Source: Thermodesulfovibrio sp. (GTDB taxonomy: Bacteria > Nitrospirota > Thermodesulfovibrionia > Thermodesulfovibrionales > JdFR-85). Taken from it: a DNA stretch of 10,935 nt. Shown here piece after piece: positions 1 through 7,132 of the stretch; positions within the stretch are counted from its first letter, which is position 1; each line of letters starts with the position of its first letter. A model generated the notes under the pieces. The model was not told where the DNA came from, made no database searches, and saw only the letters and a list, made by a program, of their open reading frames with translations. The stretch is from NCBI GenBank assembly GCA_027016675.1, contig JALUSH010000141.1:1-10935 (forward strand), read 5' to 3'. A program made the translations under genes and the position numbers.

Positions 1-993
1 TATCACCCTGTTCGCTTCATCAATGCCATGTATAACCTCTTCAAGAACATGCGCAGCATCCCCGAATCGACTTTCGATCTCTTTTAATGAGTCAGAAAGC
101 CTCTTCAATTCATCAGATTTCCTATTCTGCTCTAATACATGGAAGGCGTTTTCGATTTCTTTCTCCACACGTTCTGTAACCCTTGCAATCCTCTTTGAGA
201 TATCCTTTGCTGCTTCATTGGTTCTGTTGGAGAGTTTGCGTACCTCATCAGCTACCACCGCAAACCCCCTGCCTGACTCTCCAGCACGTGCAGCCTCTAT
301 GGCAGCATTAAGGGCAAGCAGGTTGGTCTGATCGGCAATTTCCGTGATAATATTTACCAGAGGACTCAACTGCTTTATATCATCAGAGAGCTGCTGGATA
401 CGGTTCAGATTGTCTTCCAATTGAGAGGACTGTACACGTGAAAAATTTTCCAGCACCTTAATAATCTCCTCGTTTTGTTTTACTTGCTGGCGCATGGTGG
501 CAATCAGTTCGTTGCTTTTATCTGTAGATGACCCTATGCGCTCCATCTGAGACCTGCTTTCGTTATGGATATTCATCATCCTTTCCACCACCCTTAGCAC
601 CTCGCTCTCGGTCTGAGCAACTGCCTCGCTTAACTGGCTGCAGAGCAACTCATTATATCCTGAGATGTCTGAAACAGTCTGCTCATAGTGGCGCCTTATA
701 CACAAATGTTGAACAGCACATTGATTGTGAGCAGAAACCACAGTTAAAACATCTTTCAGATATCGCTTTATAATCATGTTGGCTATAAGAAAGACTACAA
801 GAGAGGCCAATGTCACAGTAAGGCTCAATTCAAGTCTATGTGACAGGCTAAGGAATCTGGTCAGATAAGGATAACCAATATAGGTAAGAACAGAAACAAA
901 TATTACAGCACAAAAGAATATACCTGTTACCTTTACAAGGGGATTCTGAACCTTGCTGAACCGGGCATAGGGTAAATCCTGTTTAATCTTCAT
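1..993 (-). CDS. Membrane-anchored methyl-accepting chemotaxis protein, no ligand-binding or HAMP domain visible (3' end cut by window edge)
   Basis: Read by translating the minus strand from ATG at 993; 331 codons stay open to base 1, so the C-terminus lies outside the window. A GGGAGG Shine-Dalgarno sits 8 nt upstream. Residues about 18-42 and 54-76 are two hydrophobic spans joined by only about a dozen residues, so there is no room for a periplasmic sensor domain. After TM2 the chain is helical and reaches the conserved receptor tip at 219-254 (IADQTNLLALNAAIEAARAG, then GRGFAVVADEVRKL). From TM2 to tip residue E233 is about 157 residues, close to one 44H arm (154), which leaves no space for a HAMP domain. 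The returning arm is present for about 90 residues. As a receptor it should bind CheW and CheA at the tip and be modified by CheR and CheB. It is the last gene seen, 100 nt after cheY. What it senses is unknown; it may respond to the membrane or to a partner protein. Confidence 0.9.
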   Translation of the reverse strand, partial: MKIKQDLPYARFSKVQNPLVKVTGIFFCAVIFVSVLTYIGYPYLTRFLSLSHRLELSLTVTLASLVVFLIANMIIKRYLKDVLTVVSAHNQCAVQHLCIRRHYEQTVSDISGYNELLCSQLSEAVAQTESEVLRVVERMMNIHNESRSQMERIGSSTDKSNELIATMRQQVKQNEEIIKVLENFSRVQSSQLEDNLNRIQQLSDDIKQLSPLVNIITEIADQTNLLALNAAIEAARAGESGRGFAVVADEVRKLSNRTNEAAKDISKRIARVTERVEKEIENAFHVLEQNRKSDELKRLSDSLKEIESRFGDAAHVLEEVIHGIDEANRVI

Positions 994-1093
994 GATTCAA
1001 TCCTCCCATCTATTCCCTTGGTCAGAAGATAGCTTTAAAAATCAAAAGCTTCTAACAGCCCATTCTTCTTCTGTCTTTATCATTTTCCTTCTG

Positions 1094-1468
1094 TTATGCC
1101 CCTGGCAATACCTGTTTTATGACCTTCACAAGGTCAGGCCCTGCAACAGGTTTTACAAGCCACCCAGTTGCTCCTGCCTTCTTTGCCTCATCCCTTTTTG
1201 TCTGCTGGCTTTCAGTGGTAAGAGCAAGTATGGGAGTAAAGCGTAACCCTGCAAGTGTCCGGGCATTCTTAATGAACTCGATGCCGCCCATATTGGGCAT
1301 GTTGATATCAGTGATAATCAGGTCTGGTTTCACGCCAGATTTAAGCTTATTCAGGGCCTGCAGACCATCATGGGCTGTCTCTACCTTGAACCCATTCATC
1401 TCCAGGGTTGCCCTGAGACTCATTATCATGGTCTGTGAGTCATCCACAATCATGATCATCTTCGCCAT
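1094..1468 (-). CDS. cheY: CheY-like single-domain response regulator (second copy)
   Basis: A 124-residue receiver with no output domain. The expected active site is visible: acidic pair D9/D10, phospho-acceptor D54 in TDINMP, T84 in LALTTES, and K106 in LVKP. The position equivalent to Tyr106 of E. coli CheY is Trp103 (TGWLVKP), which differs from the Tyr in the other CheY of this operon. It should take phosphate from CheA and signal to a downstream target that is not in the window. The start is well fixed: AAGGAGGG lies just upstream of the ATG in a 12-nt gap after the STAS-like gene. Position next to the STAS-like protein suggests the two may work together, but this is inference. The domain assignment is secure; the output is not. 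Confidence 0.95.
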   Translation of the reverse strand: MAKMIMIVDDSQTMIMSLRATLEMNGFKVETAHDGLQALNKLKSGVKPDLIITDINMPNMGGIEFIKNARTLAGLRFTPILALTTESQQTKRDEAKKAGATGWLVKPVAGPDLVKVIKQVLPGA

Positions 1469-1480
1469 AACACCCTCCTT

Positions 1481-1717
1481 TTATTTCTTAAGTGCTGACT
1501 GAAGCCATTTTTTTAGTAACTCATCATGAGGCCAGGCAGAAACCACGGGCCTGACTGCCATTAGAACCTGAAGACAGGCAGTATGCATATGCGACAGGTC
1601 TGACAGGTCAATCTCTGCCTCTGGACTCTTCTGAAACCACTCAAGCAGGGTCTCAGCCTCATCCACAGCCACAACATCTCTGAAAAATGCCACATTTTTC
1701 TGATACTCAATTGCCAT
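1481..1717 (-). CDS. Small STAS-like domain protein between cheA and cheY
   Basis: A 78-residue protein (79 if GTG at 1720 is used). An AAAGGAG at 1726-1732 is 8 nt from the ATG at 1717 and 5 nt from the GTG, so either start works; I chose ATG, which overlaps the cheA stop by one base (TGATG). The core, residues 36-52 (EIDLSDLSHMHTACLQV), follows the STAS pattern of a beta strand with D-L-S, then the helix that normally begins D-S/T-A/S-G. Here the Asp is His45 and the Gly is Cys48, while Thr46 is kept at the usual phospho-Ser/Thr position. STAS proteins act as phosphorylation-switched binding modules, classically in anti-anti-sigma roles. In this setting it probably binds CheA, CheY or the array. 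The protein is shorter than a typical STAS domain (about 100 residues), so it could be a reduced form. Function is inferred from one motif and from context. Confidence 0.7.
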   Translation of the reverse strand: MAIEYQKNVAFFRDVVAVDEAETLLEWFQKSPEAEIDLSDLSHMHTACLQVLMAVRPVVSAWPHDELLKKWLQSALKK

Positions 1718-4206
1718 CACACCAACTCCTTTGGATTTAATACAATTAATACAGAACCATCTCCCAGGAGGGCTGTACCAGCATATGCCCTGATGCCTGC
1801 AAGAATCCCTTCCATTGGTTTAAGAATGATGTCTGTGGTTTCATAAAATTCATCCACCACAATACCTGCATTCCCTGAGTATGTTTTAACCACAAGCACT
1901 GCAAGCTCTCCGTCATCATTCAGCCTCTGGGGCATGTTAATGCCCAGCAGATCATTGAGGTTAAAGAGCGGTATCACACGGTTTCGTAATACTGTAATCT
2001 TCTTATCCTTGATAGCGGATACATCATGCTGTGCTACCCTCACAGTCTCTACAACCATATCCATGGGCACCCCGAATTTCCGCCCGTCTGACTGCACTAT
2101 CATTACATTGGTAACCGCCATTGAAAGAGGCAAAGAAAGAGTAATTCGTGTACCCTTGCCTTTTTCACTCGCAATCTGTATTTCACCTTTTACCTTTTCA
2201 ACAGCACTCCTGACCACATCCATCCCCACGCCCCTGCCAGAGAGGTCTGAAACTGTCTCAGCCGTTGAAAAACCTGCTGCCATAATAAGGTTGATTGCCT
2301 CCTGATCTGTTATATGCTCCAGCGTTGCCTCATCAATGATCCCTTTTTCATATGCCTTTAGCTTTATGTGTGCAGGGTCTATACCCCTGCCATCATCCGA
2401 GATTTCTATTACCACACGATCTGATTCCTGAGTTGCCCTGATAATAAGCCTCCCTTTTGCAGACTTCCCTGCTTTAATACGTTCTTCAGGTGGCTCAATT
2501 CCATGGTCAAGACTGTTGCGAATTATATGTATCAGGGGGTCTGCAAGGGATTCAATTATGTTCTTGTCTGCCTCCGTATCTTCACCCTCAATAATCAGTT
2601 CAACCTCTTTGCATAGTTTATTGGCGATATCACGCACCAGACGGGGAAATCTCTGAAACACAGAGGCAACAGGCACCATACGTACCTGCATGATGGCATC
2701 CTGCATCTCTTCTACTATCCGGTTTATTACACTGTAATGAGACTTGATTTCCCGACTCAACTCTCGGATTCCGTAAACATCCTCTGCCTTGCTTGCTAGA
2801 TAGGGCAATGCATTTTTGGACACAACCATCTCGCCAATAAGATTCATCAGCCGGTCAATCTTCCTCTGATCAACCTTAAGTATTCTTGATGCAAGTCTGG
2901 CTTCAGTGCGAGGGGCAGGTATTTTCCCTGTAGTCTTGTTCCCGGAATTCACGAATTCTTTCTGCCTGTTACATCCCTGTGGATGCACTGGAGATACCTG
3001 AATTACCGGCTCATCCTTTATTTCCTTTTCCGTGACCTCTTTTCCTGTTAGCTGCTTTACTTCAGACCTATAAGTTGCCATAATGTGTTTCTCAAGCCAT
3101 GCCAGCAAAGGCTCTGAATTGTATATACTGATTGCCTCTTTCAGGGATGACTCAAGCTCAGGGATGGCATCCTTTTTACCCATCTTCACACAACATGCAG
3201 ACAGGGTATTTGCTACTGCCTTAAGCCTGCCCTGGAACCATTCAACATCATCAGGAAGAGAAAGTATCTCATGCTGTATGGTAACTATCTCTTTAACCAG
3301 TTCTCTTTCAGCATCACTCAGAGATACAAAATCTCTCTGACTTTTCTCCTCGTATGCCACTTCAGTTGTTTGATTCTCTGAAGAAAAAGGGTTAGCACCC
3401 TGGCCACTGGAAATAGCCTCAAGCTCATGACTCGAAAGTGCAACTATCTCGACCTGATCCATCACATATCTGAAGTGCTCAGCAATCTCTTCCCTGGAAC
3501 AGGCTACAAGCATGGTAAATACAAGATTACAGAGATAGGCATCCATCTCCTGTAAAGAAGGCCAGGGCTGTCTGCAAGATATATCATGCCATAACAGTCC
3601 AGAAATCTGTCTTACCAGATAAAAGGGGTCTTCACCCTGGTAGAAACATTCCTCAGAAGGGGAGTATTGAATATAATGAATATCTTTTCCTTCCATCACC
3701 ATACGATATGCTTCTGTACGTATATCATCCGGTATGATAGATAGTTTTTCAATACTGTTGAACTGAACCTCTTCTTTGTTAGAACTTTCTGATATCTCTG
3801 CCGTGGAATTACCAGAATCCACATCTTCTATCAATTCTCTTATTGATGCAGTAAGTCTCGATGACTGCTCTGCATGGTCCAGCTTTATTGTTCCCTCGGT
3901 CTCTATCTCATCACAAAGCATTGATACAAAATCCATGGCATCAAGAAGGAGGTCAGCAAGTTCTCTCGTGTATGCTATTCTGCCCGCACGAACTGTATCC
4001 AGCAAATCTTCAGATGCATGCAATACACGGGTCATTTCAGGAAAGTCAAATAACCCGCTGTTACCCTTCAGAGTATGTACCAACCTGAAGAGTTCATTAA
4101 TCAGTGTTTCATCGTCAGGTGCACTCTCCAGTTGTATGAGCTTCTCACCAATTCCCTGTAAGAAATCCCTTGATTCAATCAGAAATTGTTCCAACAAAGG
4201 GTTCAT
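1717..4206 (-). CDS. cheA: Chemotaxis histidine kinase CheA
   Basis: An 829-residue cytoplasmic histidine kinase. Domains in order: HPt (P1) at about 1-125 with phospho-acceptor His44 in LVHTLKGNSG; a divergent P2-like region at about 155-260; a helical segment at about 295-385; a low-complexity linker; the P3 dimerisation hairpin at about 444-512; the P4 ATPase with N box HIIRNSLDHGIE (560-571), G1 box DDGRG (604-608), F box GFST (645-648) and G2 box GRGVGMD (657-663); and a CheW-like P5 domain from about 695 to the end. All kinase boxes and the acceptor His are intact, so it should be active. It is longer than E. coli CheA (about 650 residues), with the extra length between P1 and P3. There is no C-terminal receiver, unlike the ChpA or FrzE type. 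The ATG overlaps the preceding cheY stop (ATGA). It should couple to the receptors through P5 and the three-domain CheW. Confidence 0.98.
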   Translation of the reverse strand: MNPLLEQFLIESRDFLQGIGEKLIQLESAPDDETLINELFRLVHTLKGNSGLFDFPEMTRVLHASEDLLDTVRAGRIAYTRELADLLLDAMDFVSMLCDEIETEGTIKLDHAEQSSRLTASIRELIEDVDSGNSTAEISESSNKEEVQFNSIEKLSIIPDDIRTEAYRMVMEGKDIHYIQYSPSEECFYQGEDPFYLVRQISGLLWHDISCRQPWPSLQEMDAYLCNLVFTMLVACSREEIAEHFRYVMDQVEIVALSSHELEAISSGQGANPFSSENQTTEVAYEEKSQRDFVSLSDAERELVKEIVTIQHEILSLPDDVEWFQGRLKAVANTLSACCVKMGKKDAIPELESSLKEAISIYNSEPLLAWLEKHIMATYRSEVKQLTGKEVTEKEIKDEPVIQVSPVHPQGCNRQKEFVNSGNKTTGKIPAPRTEARLASRILKVDQRKIDRLMNLIGEMVVSKNALPYLASKAEDVYGIRELSREIKSHYSVINRIVEEMQDAIMQVRMVPVASVFQRFPRLVRDIANKLCKEVELIIEGEDTEADKNIIESLADPLIHIIRNSLDHGIEPPEERIKAGKSAKGRLIIRATQESDRVVIEISDDGRGIDPAHIKLKAYEKGIIDEATLEHITDQEAINLIMAAGFSTAETVSDLSGRGVGMDVVRSAVEKVKGEIQIASEKGKGTRITLSLPLSMAVTNVMIVQSDGRKFGVPMDMVVETVRVAQHDVSAIKDKKITVLRNRVIPLFNLNDLLGINMPQRLNDDGELAVLVVKTYSGNAGIVVDEFYETTDIILKPMEGILAGIRAYAGTALLGDGSVLIVLNPKELV

Positions 4207-4574
4207 TGCCTCACCTCTCCAATGAGTAGTTTTACAACTGCTGTCAACTGTTCAGGCTTAACAGGCTTGATAAGATAATAATTCGCACCGCAAACAAATG
4301 CCTTCTTTTTATCCATCTCGTCAGATTCAGTTGATACCATGATCGCAGGAGCCTGGGGAATATCCAACTCTCTCAATTCTTTCAAAAATCCATAGCCATC
4401 AAGTTTAGGCATATTAATATCCACAATGTAGATATCAAAAGGATTCTGGAGAGCCTTCTCAATAGCCTCTATACCATTAATTGATTCTTCTACTTCATAG
4501 CCCTCAGATTGAAGGATACTCTTATGATACATACGTACTGTAGCAGCATCATCTATAACAAGAATACGCTTCAT
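4203..4574 (-). CDS. cheY: CheY-like single-domain response regulator (first copy)
   Basis: A 123-residue receiver domain alone. Visible residues: D8/D9 acidic pair, phospho-acceptor D52 in VDINMP, S81 at the switch Thr position (MVSTES), Tyr100 equivalent to E. coli CheY Tyr106 (NYYLIKP), and K103. The start overlaps the cheR stop as ATGA, and its own stop overlaps the cheA start as ATGA, so it is translated in a coupled block between CheR and CheA. It differs from the second CheY at the switch and aromatic positions (Ser/Tyr here, Thr/Trp there), so the two are not recent copies and probably have distinct targets or act as signal and phosphate sink. Which of the two, if either, reaches a flagellar motor cannot be told from the window. 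Confidence 0.95.
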   Translation of the reverse strand: MKRILVIDDAATVRMYHKSILQSEGYEVEESINGIEAIEKALQNPFDIYIVDINMPKLDGYGFLKELRELDIPQAPAIMVSTESDEMDKKKAFVCGANYYLIKPVKPEQLTAVVKLLIGEVRQ

Positions 4575-5437
4575 CGTCTGGCCTCCGTATATAAAGGTTT
4601 TTGATAAACCACAGCTTCGGAAAACTTGCGAACCTTAAACAGGGGTGAAATTCTACTCATTGATTCTGAATGACCCAGAAATATAAACCCACCTGGTTTC
4701 ATGGCATCATATAGATTCTCTGCTGCCTGTCTTCTGGACATATCATCAAAGTAGATAAGCAGGTTCCTGCAAAAAACAATATCAAAATTACGATAACGCT
4801 TTGTTTCCAGAGGGTCAAACACATTGACACGTGTAAACTCGATTACGTCTCTCAATTCATCACATATCTGATAGCCTTCGTCTGTGTTTCTGAAGTATTT
4901 ATGTAATATATGAGCAGGCAGATACTGCACAGAACGATGGGAATAAAGCCCCTTCCTTGCACAATGAAGCATATTGGTATCTATATCTGAAGAAATGATC
5001 TCCACATCCCAGTAATTGATACCTTCCCAGTGCTCAAGAAGGTATATGGCAATAGAATATGGTTCTTCGCCAGATGATGAAGGAACTGACCAGATACGAA
5101 TTGGAGACCTGTCAAGTTTTTTTTCTGTAATCTCAGGCAGAACTGAATTTACCATACATTGCAATTGATATTCCTCCCTGAAAAAATATGTTTCATTCAC
5201 TGTCATAGAATTAATAAGCTTCTGGAGTTCATCGCCTGATGCCTGAAAACGCAACATGGTAAAATAGCTCCTGAAATTATCTGTCCTGGTTGCTGTAATA
5301 CGTTCGGCAAGTCTTTTATCAACAAAGTAACGCTTGGACTCATCAAACCATATACCTGTTTTGCGATAAAAGTATTCTCTGAATTTCTGAAAATCCTCAT
5401 TACTGATACTTATATCTTTTGCTGCCGTGTTATTCAT
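4571..5437 (-). CDS. cheR: Chemotaxis protein methyltransferase CheR
   Basis: A 288-residue SAM-dependent methyltransferase that makes glutamyl methyl esters on receptor arms. An all-helical N-terminal domain (about 12-75) is followed by TVNETYFFRE (79-88), the SAM-binding motif with SGEEPYSIA (122-130), the acidic ribose-binding DID (151-153), CRNLLIYF (223-230) and GHSES (255-259), all standard for CheR. The first part of the SAM motif reads SVPSSSGEE rather than the more usual form ending CSTGEE; the Gly-Glu-Glu core is kept. The start at ATG 5437 is preferred over an in-frame TTG at 5458 because AAGGA (5444-5448) is 6 nt from the ATG and the overlap with the HEAT gene falls from 29 to 8 nt. 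Neither receptor C-terminus seen here shows a CheR-tethering NWETF-type pentapeptide; the tandem receptor ends ADELQSA. Confidence 0.96.
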   Translation of the reverse strand: MNNTAAKDISISNEDFQKFREYFYRKTGIWFDESKRYFVDKRLAERITATRTDNFRSYFTMLRFQASGDELQKLINSMTVNETYFFREEYQLQCMVNSVLPEITEKKLDRSPIRIWSVPSSSGEEPYSIAIYLLEHWEGINYWDVEIISSDIDTNMLHCARKGLYSHRSVQYLPAHILHKYFRNTDEGYQICDELRDVIEFTRVNVFDPLETKRYRNFDIVFCRNLLIYFDDMSRRQAAENLYDAMKPGGFIFLGHSESMSRISPLFKVRKFSEAVVYQKPLYTEARR

Positions 5438-6053
5438 TTGTAATCCTTTCAATTGCAACGTTTACTGCAAACTGTATATATGGTTCTGAAGAAAAGCGAG
5501 CCTTCAGATAGTTTAATGAAGTCAGTGATTTCTCTGTACCCACCTCTGCAAGCAGATCCAATGCAGTGGCACAAACATTAACATGTGAATCCGTCTCTAA
5601 AACCTCCATAAGCCATTTCTCCACATCAGGATGTTTCAATGCCTCGAGTATATTCACTGCAAAGATGCGCACATCAGGGTCATCGTCATTCAGCAGTTCT
5701 CTTATCACAGGGGATACTTCTTCAGGAAGTTGCTTCATTGCCTCAATCGCCTCATTTCTGAGGGCTGCATCCTCGCTTCGCAAACACTCCACAAGCCCGG
5801 CTACTGCAACAGAGTCTCCAATATTGATTAAAGATGTAAATATTGCCTGCCTTACCTCTACCGTCTCCTCTTTCTCAAGTCTTTCAAGCAGTGCTGTAGA
5901 TGCATCCGGACATTGTATAATGTCCCGTGCTGCCCACCGCCTGACAGCCGGGTCAGGATCATTCAGTTGTAACTTGAAGCCATCACAGTTGCGTTGATAA
6001 CTCCTCTCATTCTGTTCAATCCTTCTGTCTTTCTGTTTTTTTACAAATCCCAT
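5430..6053 (-). CDS. HEAT-repeat protein within the chemosensory operon
   Basis: A 207-residue soluble protein with a basic N-terminus (KKQKDRR) and then about six HEAT or PBS-lyase-type helical repeats, each with a D-P/S-x-V-R or similar signature. These begin near residues 30 (LNDPDPAVRRWAA), 59 (LEKEETVEVRQA), 91 (LRSEDAALRNEA), 121 (LNDDDPDVRIFA), 152 (LETDSHVNVCATA) and 187 (FSSEPYIQFA). HEAT arrays are protein-binding scaffolds, so no enzyme activity is expected. It lies between cheB (14-nt gap, with GGAG upstream of the ATG) and cheR (8-nt overlap), which points to a role with the adaptation enzymes or receptors. A HEAT-like protein (Cpc7) is recalled in the Myxococcus Che7 system, and a gene of unassigned function sits at this place in V. 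cholerae cluster I; both are from memory. The repeat assignment is good; the partner is unknown. Confidence 0.88.
   Translation of the reverse strand: MGFVKKQKDRRIEQNERSYQRNCDGFKLQLNDPDPAVRRWAARDIIQCPDASTALLERLEKEETVEVRQAIFTSLINIGDSVAVAGLVECLRSEDAALRNEAIEAMKQLPEEVSPVIRELLNDDDPDVRIFAVNILEALKHPDVEKWLMEVLETDSHVNVCATALDLLAEVGTEKSLTSLNYLKARFSSEPYIQFAVNVAIERITNE
5444..5448 (-). promoter_or_regulatory. Ribosome binding site that sets the cheR start
   Basis: On the minus strand AAGGA lies 6 nt upstream of ATG 5437, inside the last codons of the HEAT-repeat gene. It supports this ATG over the upstream TTG at 5458 and implies that CheR translation is coupled to that of the HEAT protein. Confidence 0.6.
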
Positions 6054-6067
6054 GATATAATACTCCT

Positions 6068-7132
6068 TTATTGCTCAGCCCAGGCTATAAGCTGATTTGC
6101 TATTTTTTCAGCTGGAAGTATCAGTGTTGCACCACCACGTTTAATCAACTCGGCAGGCATACCAAATACCACGGCTGATTCCTCTGATTCCGCAATAGTA
6201 CGTCCACCCCGTTTTTTAATCTCTGCAAATGCATCAGCACCATCATGGCCCATCCCGGTAAGCATTACAGCAATGACATCTGCAGGATTGTAATGCTCCA
6301 GAACAGACCGGCCAAGCACCTCCACAGACGGATGCCAGAGAAAGGACGGATTTTCTGGCTTTGAAATCACGGTTGATCTTCCTCCTCTCCGGGTCAATAC
6401 CATGTCACTACCACCCCTGGCAATATAGATTCTACCTGGCTCCACCGTCATGGGCCTGTCTACCTCTGTAACACTCATCATGCAGAGCTTGTTCAGCCGT
6501 TCTGCAAAGGGGCGTGTAAAACTCCTTGGCATATGCTGTGCAACAAGCACCGGGTAGGGATAATCTGCTGGAAGTGCAGGCAGTACATCTTCCAGTGTAC
6601 GGGGACCACCTGTTGAAACACCTATAACTACAACTCCTTTCTCTTTTGCCTTGCGGCGAAATGTAAATCGAGGGGTAACATGCCTCTGACGCTCCTGTCT
6701 CAACCTATGAACAAGCCCCCGGACAGCCGCCTTTTTAAGCCGCGCCCCCACTGCAGCACGCACCTTGGCAATCAGTTCTTGACGGATTTCATCAATGGAA
6801 AGAGAAATTGTACCTCCTGGCTTGGCAACATAATCAACTGCACCAAGGTTAAGGGCCTCAAAGGTGGAAAGAGCACCCTCTTCTGTAAGGGACGACACCA
6901 TTACCACTGGCACAGGACGCTCTGCCATTATCAATGACAATGCTGTTAATCCGTCCATCTCTGGCATGTTAATATCAAGGGTTATAACATCAGGCTCAAA
7001 GTTGATATTTTCCTCAACAGCCTCTTTCCCGTTTCTTGCAAACCTTATTTCAAAATCACCCTCAGCCTCAAAGATCATGCTGAGATGACGACGCATCAAT
7101 GCTGAGTCATCAACAATAAGCAGCTTAATCAT
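6068..7132 (-). CDS. cheB: Protein-glutamate methylesterase/deamidase CheB
   Basis: A 354-residue two-domain CheB. The N-terminal receiver (1-120) has D8/D9, phospho-acceptor D53 in LDINMP, a Ser at the switch position (VMVSS, 77-81) and K104 in AKPGG. A basic linker (about 121-165) leads to the methylesterase domain with catalytic Ser173 in GVSTGGP, His200 in AQHMP and Asp297 in LTGMGHDGA; these match the E. coli triad S164, H190 and D286. It is therefore predicted to be active and switched on by CheA phosphorylation. It would remove methyl groups from, or deamidate, receptor glutamates and glutamines, opposing CheR. The ATG overlaps the cheW stop as ATGA, so translation is coupled. No CheD is visible in the window, so CheB is the only deamidase seen. 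Confidence 0.98.
   Translation of the reverse strand: MIKLLIVDDSALMRRHLSMIFEAEGDFEIRFARNGKEAVEENINFEPDVITLDINMPEMDGLTALSLIMAERPVPVVMVSSLTEEGALSTFEALNLGAVDYVAKPGGTISLSIDEIRQELIAKVRAAVGARLKKAAVRGLVHRLRQERQRHVTPRFTFRRKAKEKGVVVIGVSTGGPRTLEDVLPALPADYPYPVLVAQHMPRSFTRPFAERLNKLCMMSVTEVDRPMTVEPGRIYIARGGSDMVLTRRGGRSTVISKPENPSFLWHPSVEVLGRSVLEHYNPADVIAVMLTGMGHDGADAFAEIKKRGGRTIAESEESAVVFGMPAELIKRGGATLILPAEKIANQLIAWAEQ

Noticed and set aside
1023..1056. Inverted repeat around AGCTTT/AAAGCT between the second cheY and the membrane receptor
   Set aside because: Short stem with an off-register bulge and no T tract on the minus strand, so not a convincing terminator splitting the operon.
5438..5458. Longer CheR beginning at TTG 5458
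   Set aside because: It has a rare start codon and a 29-nt overlap with the HEAT gene, while ATG 5437 has a well-spaced AAGGA and a normal CheR N-terminus.
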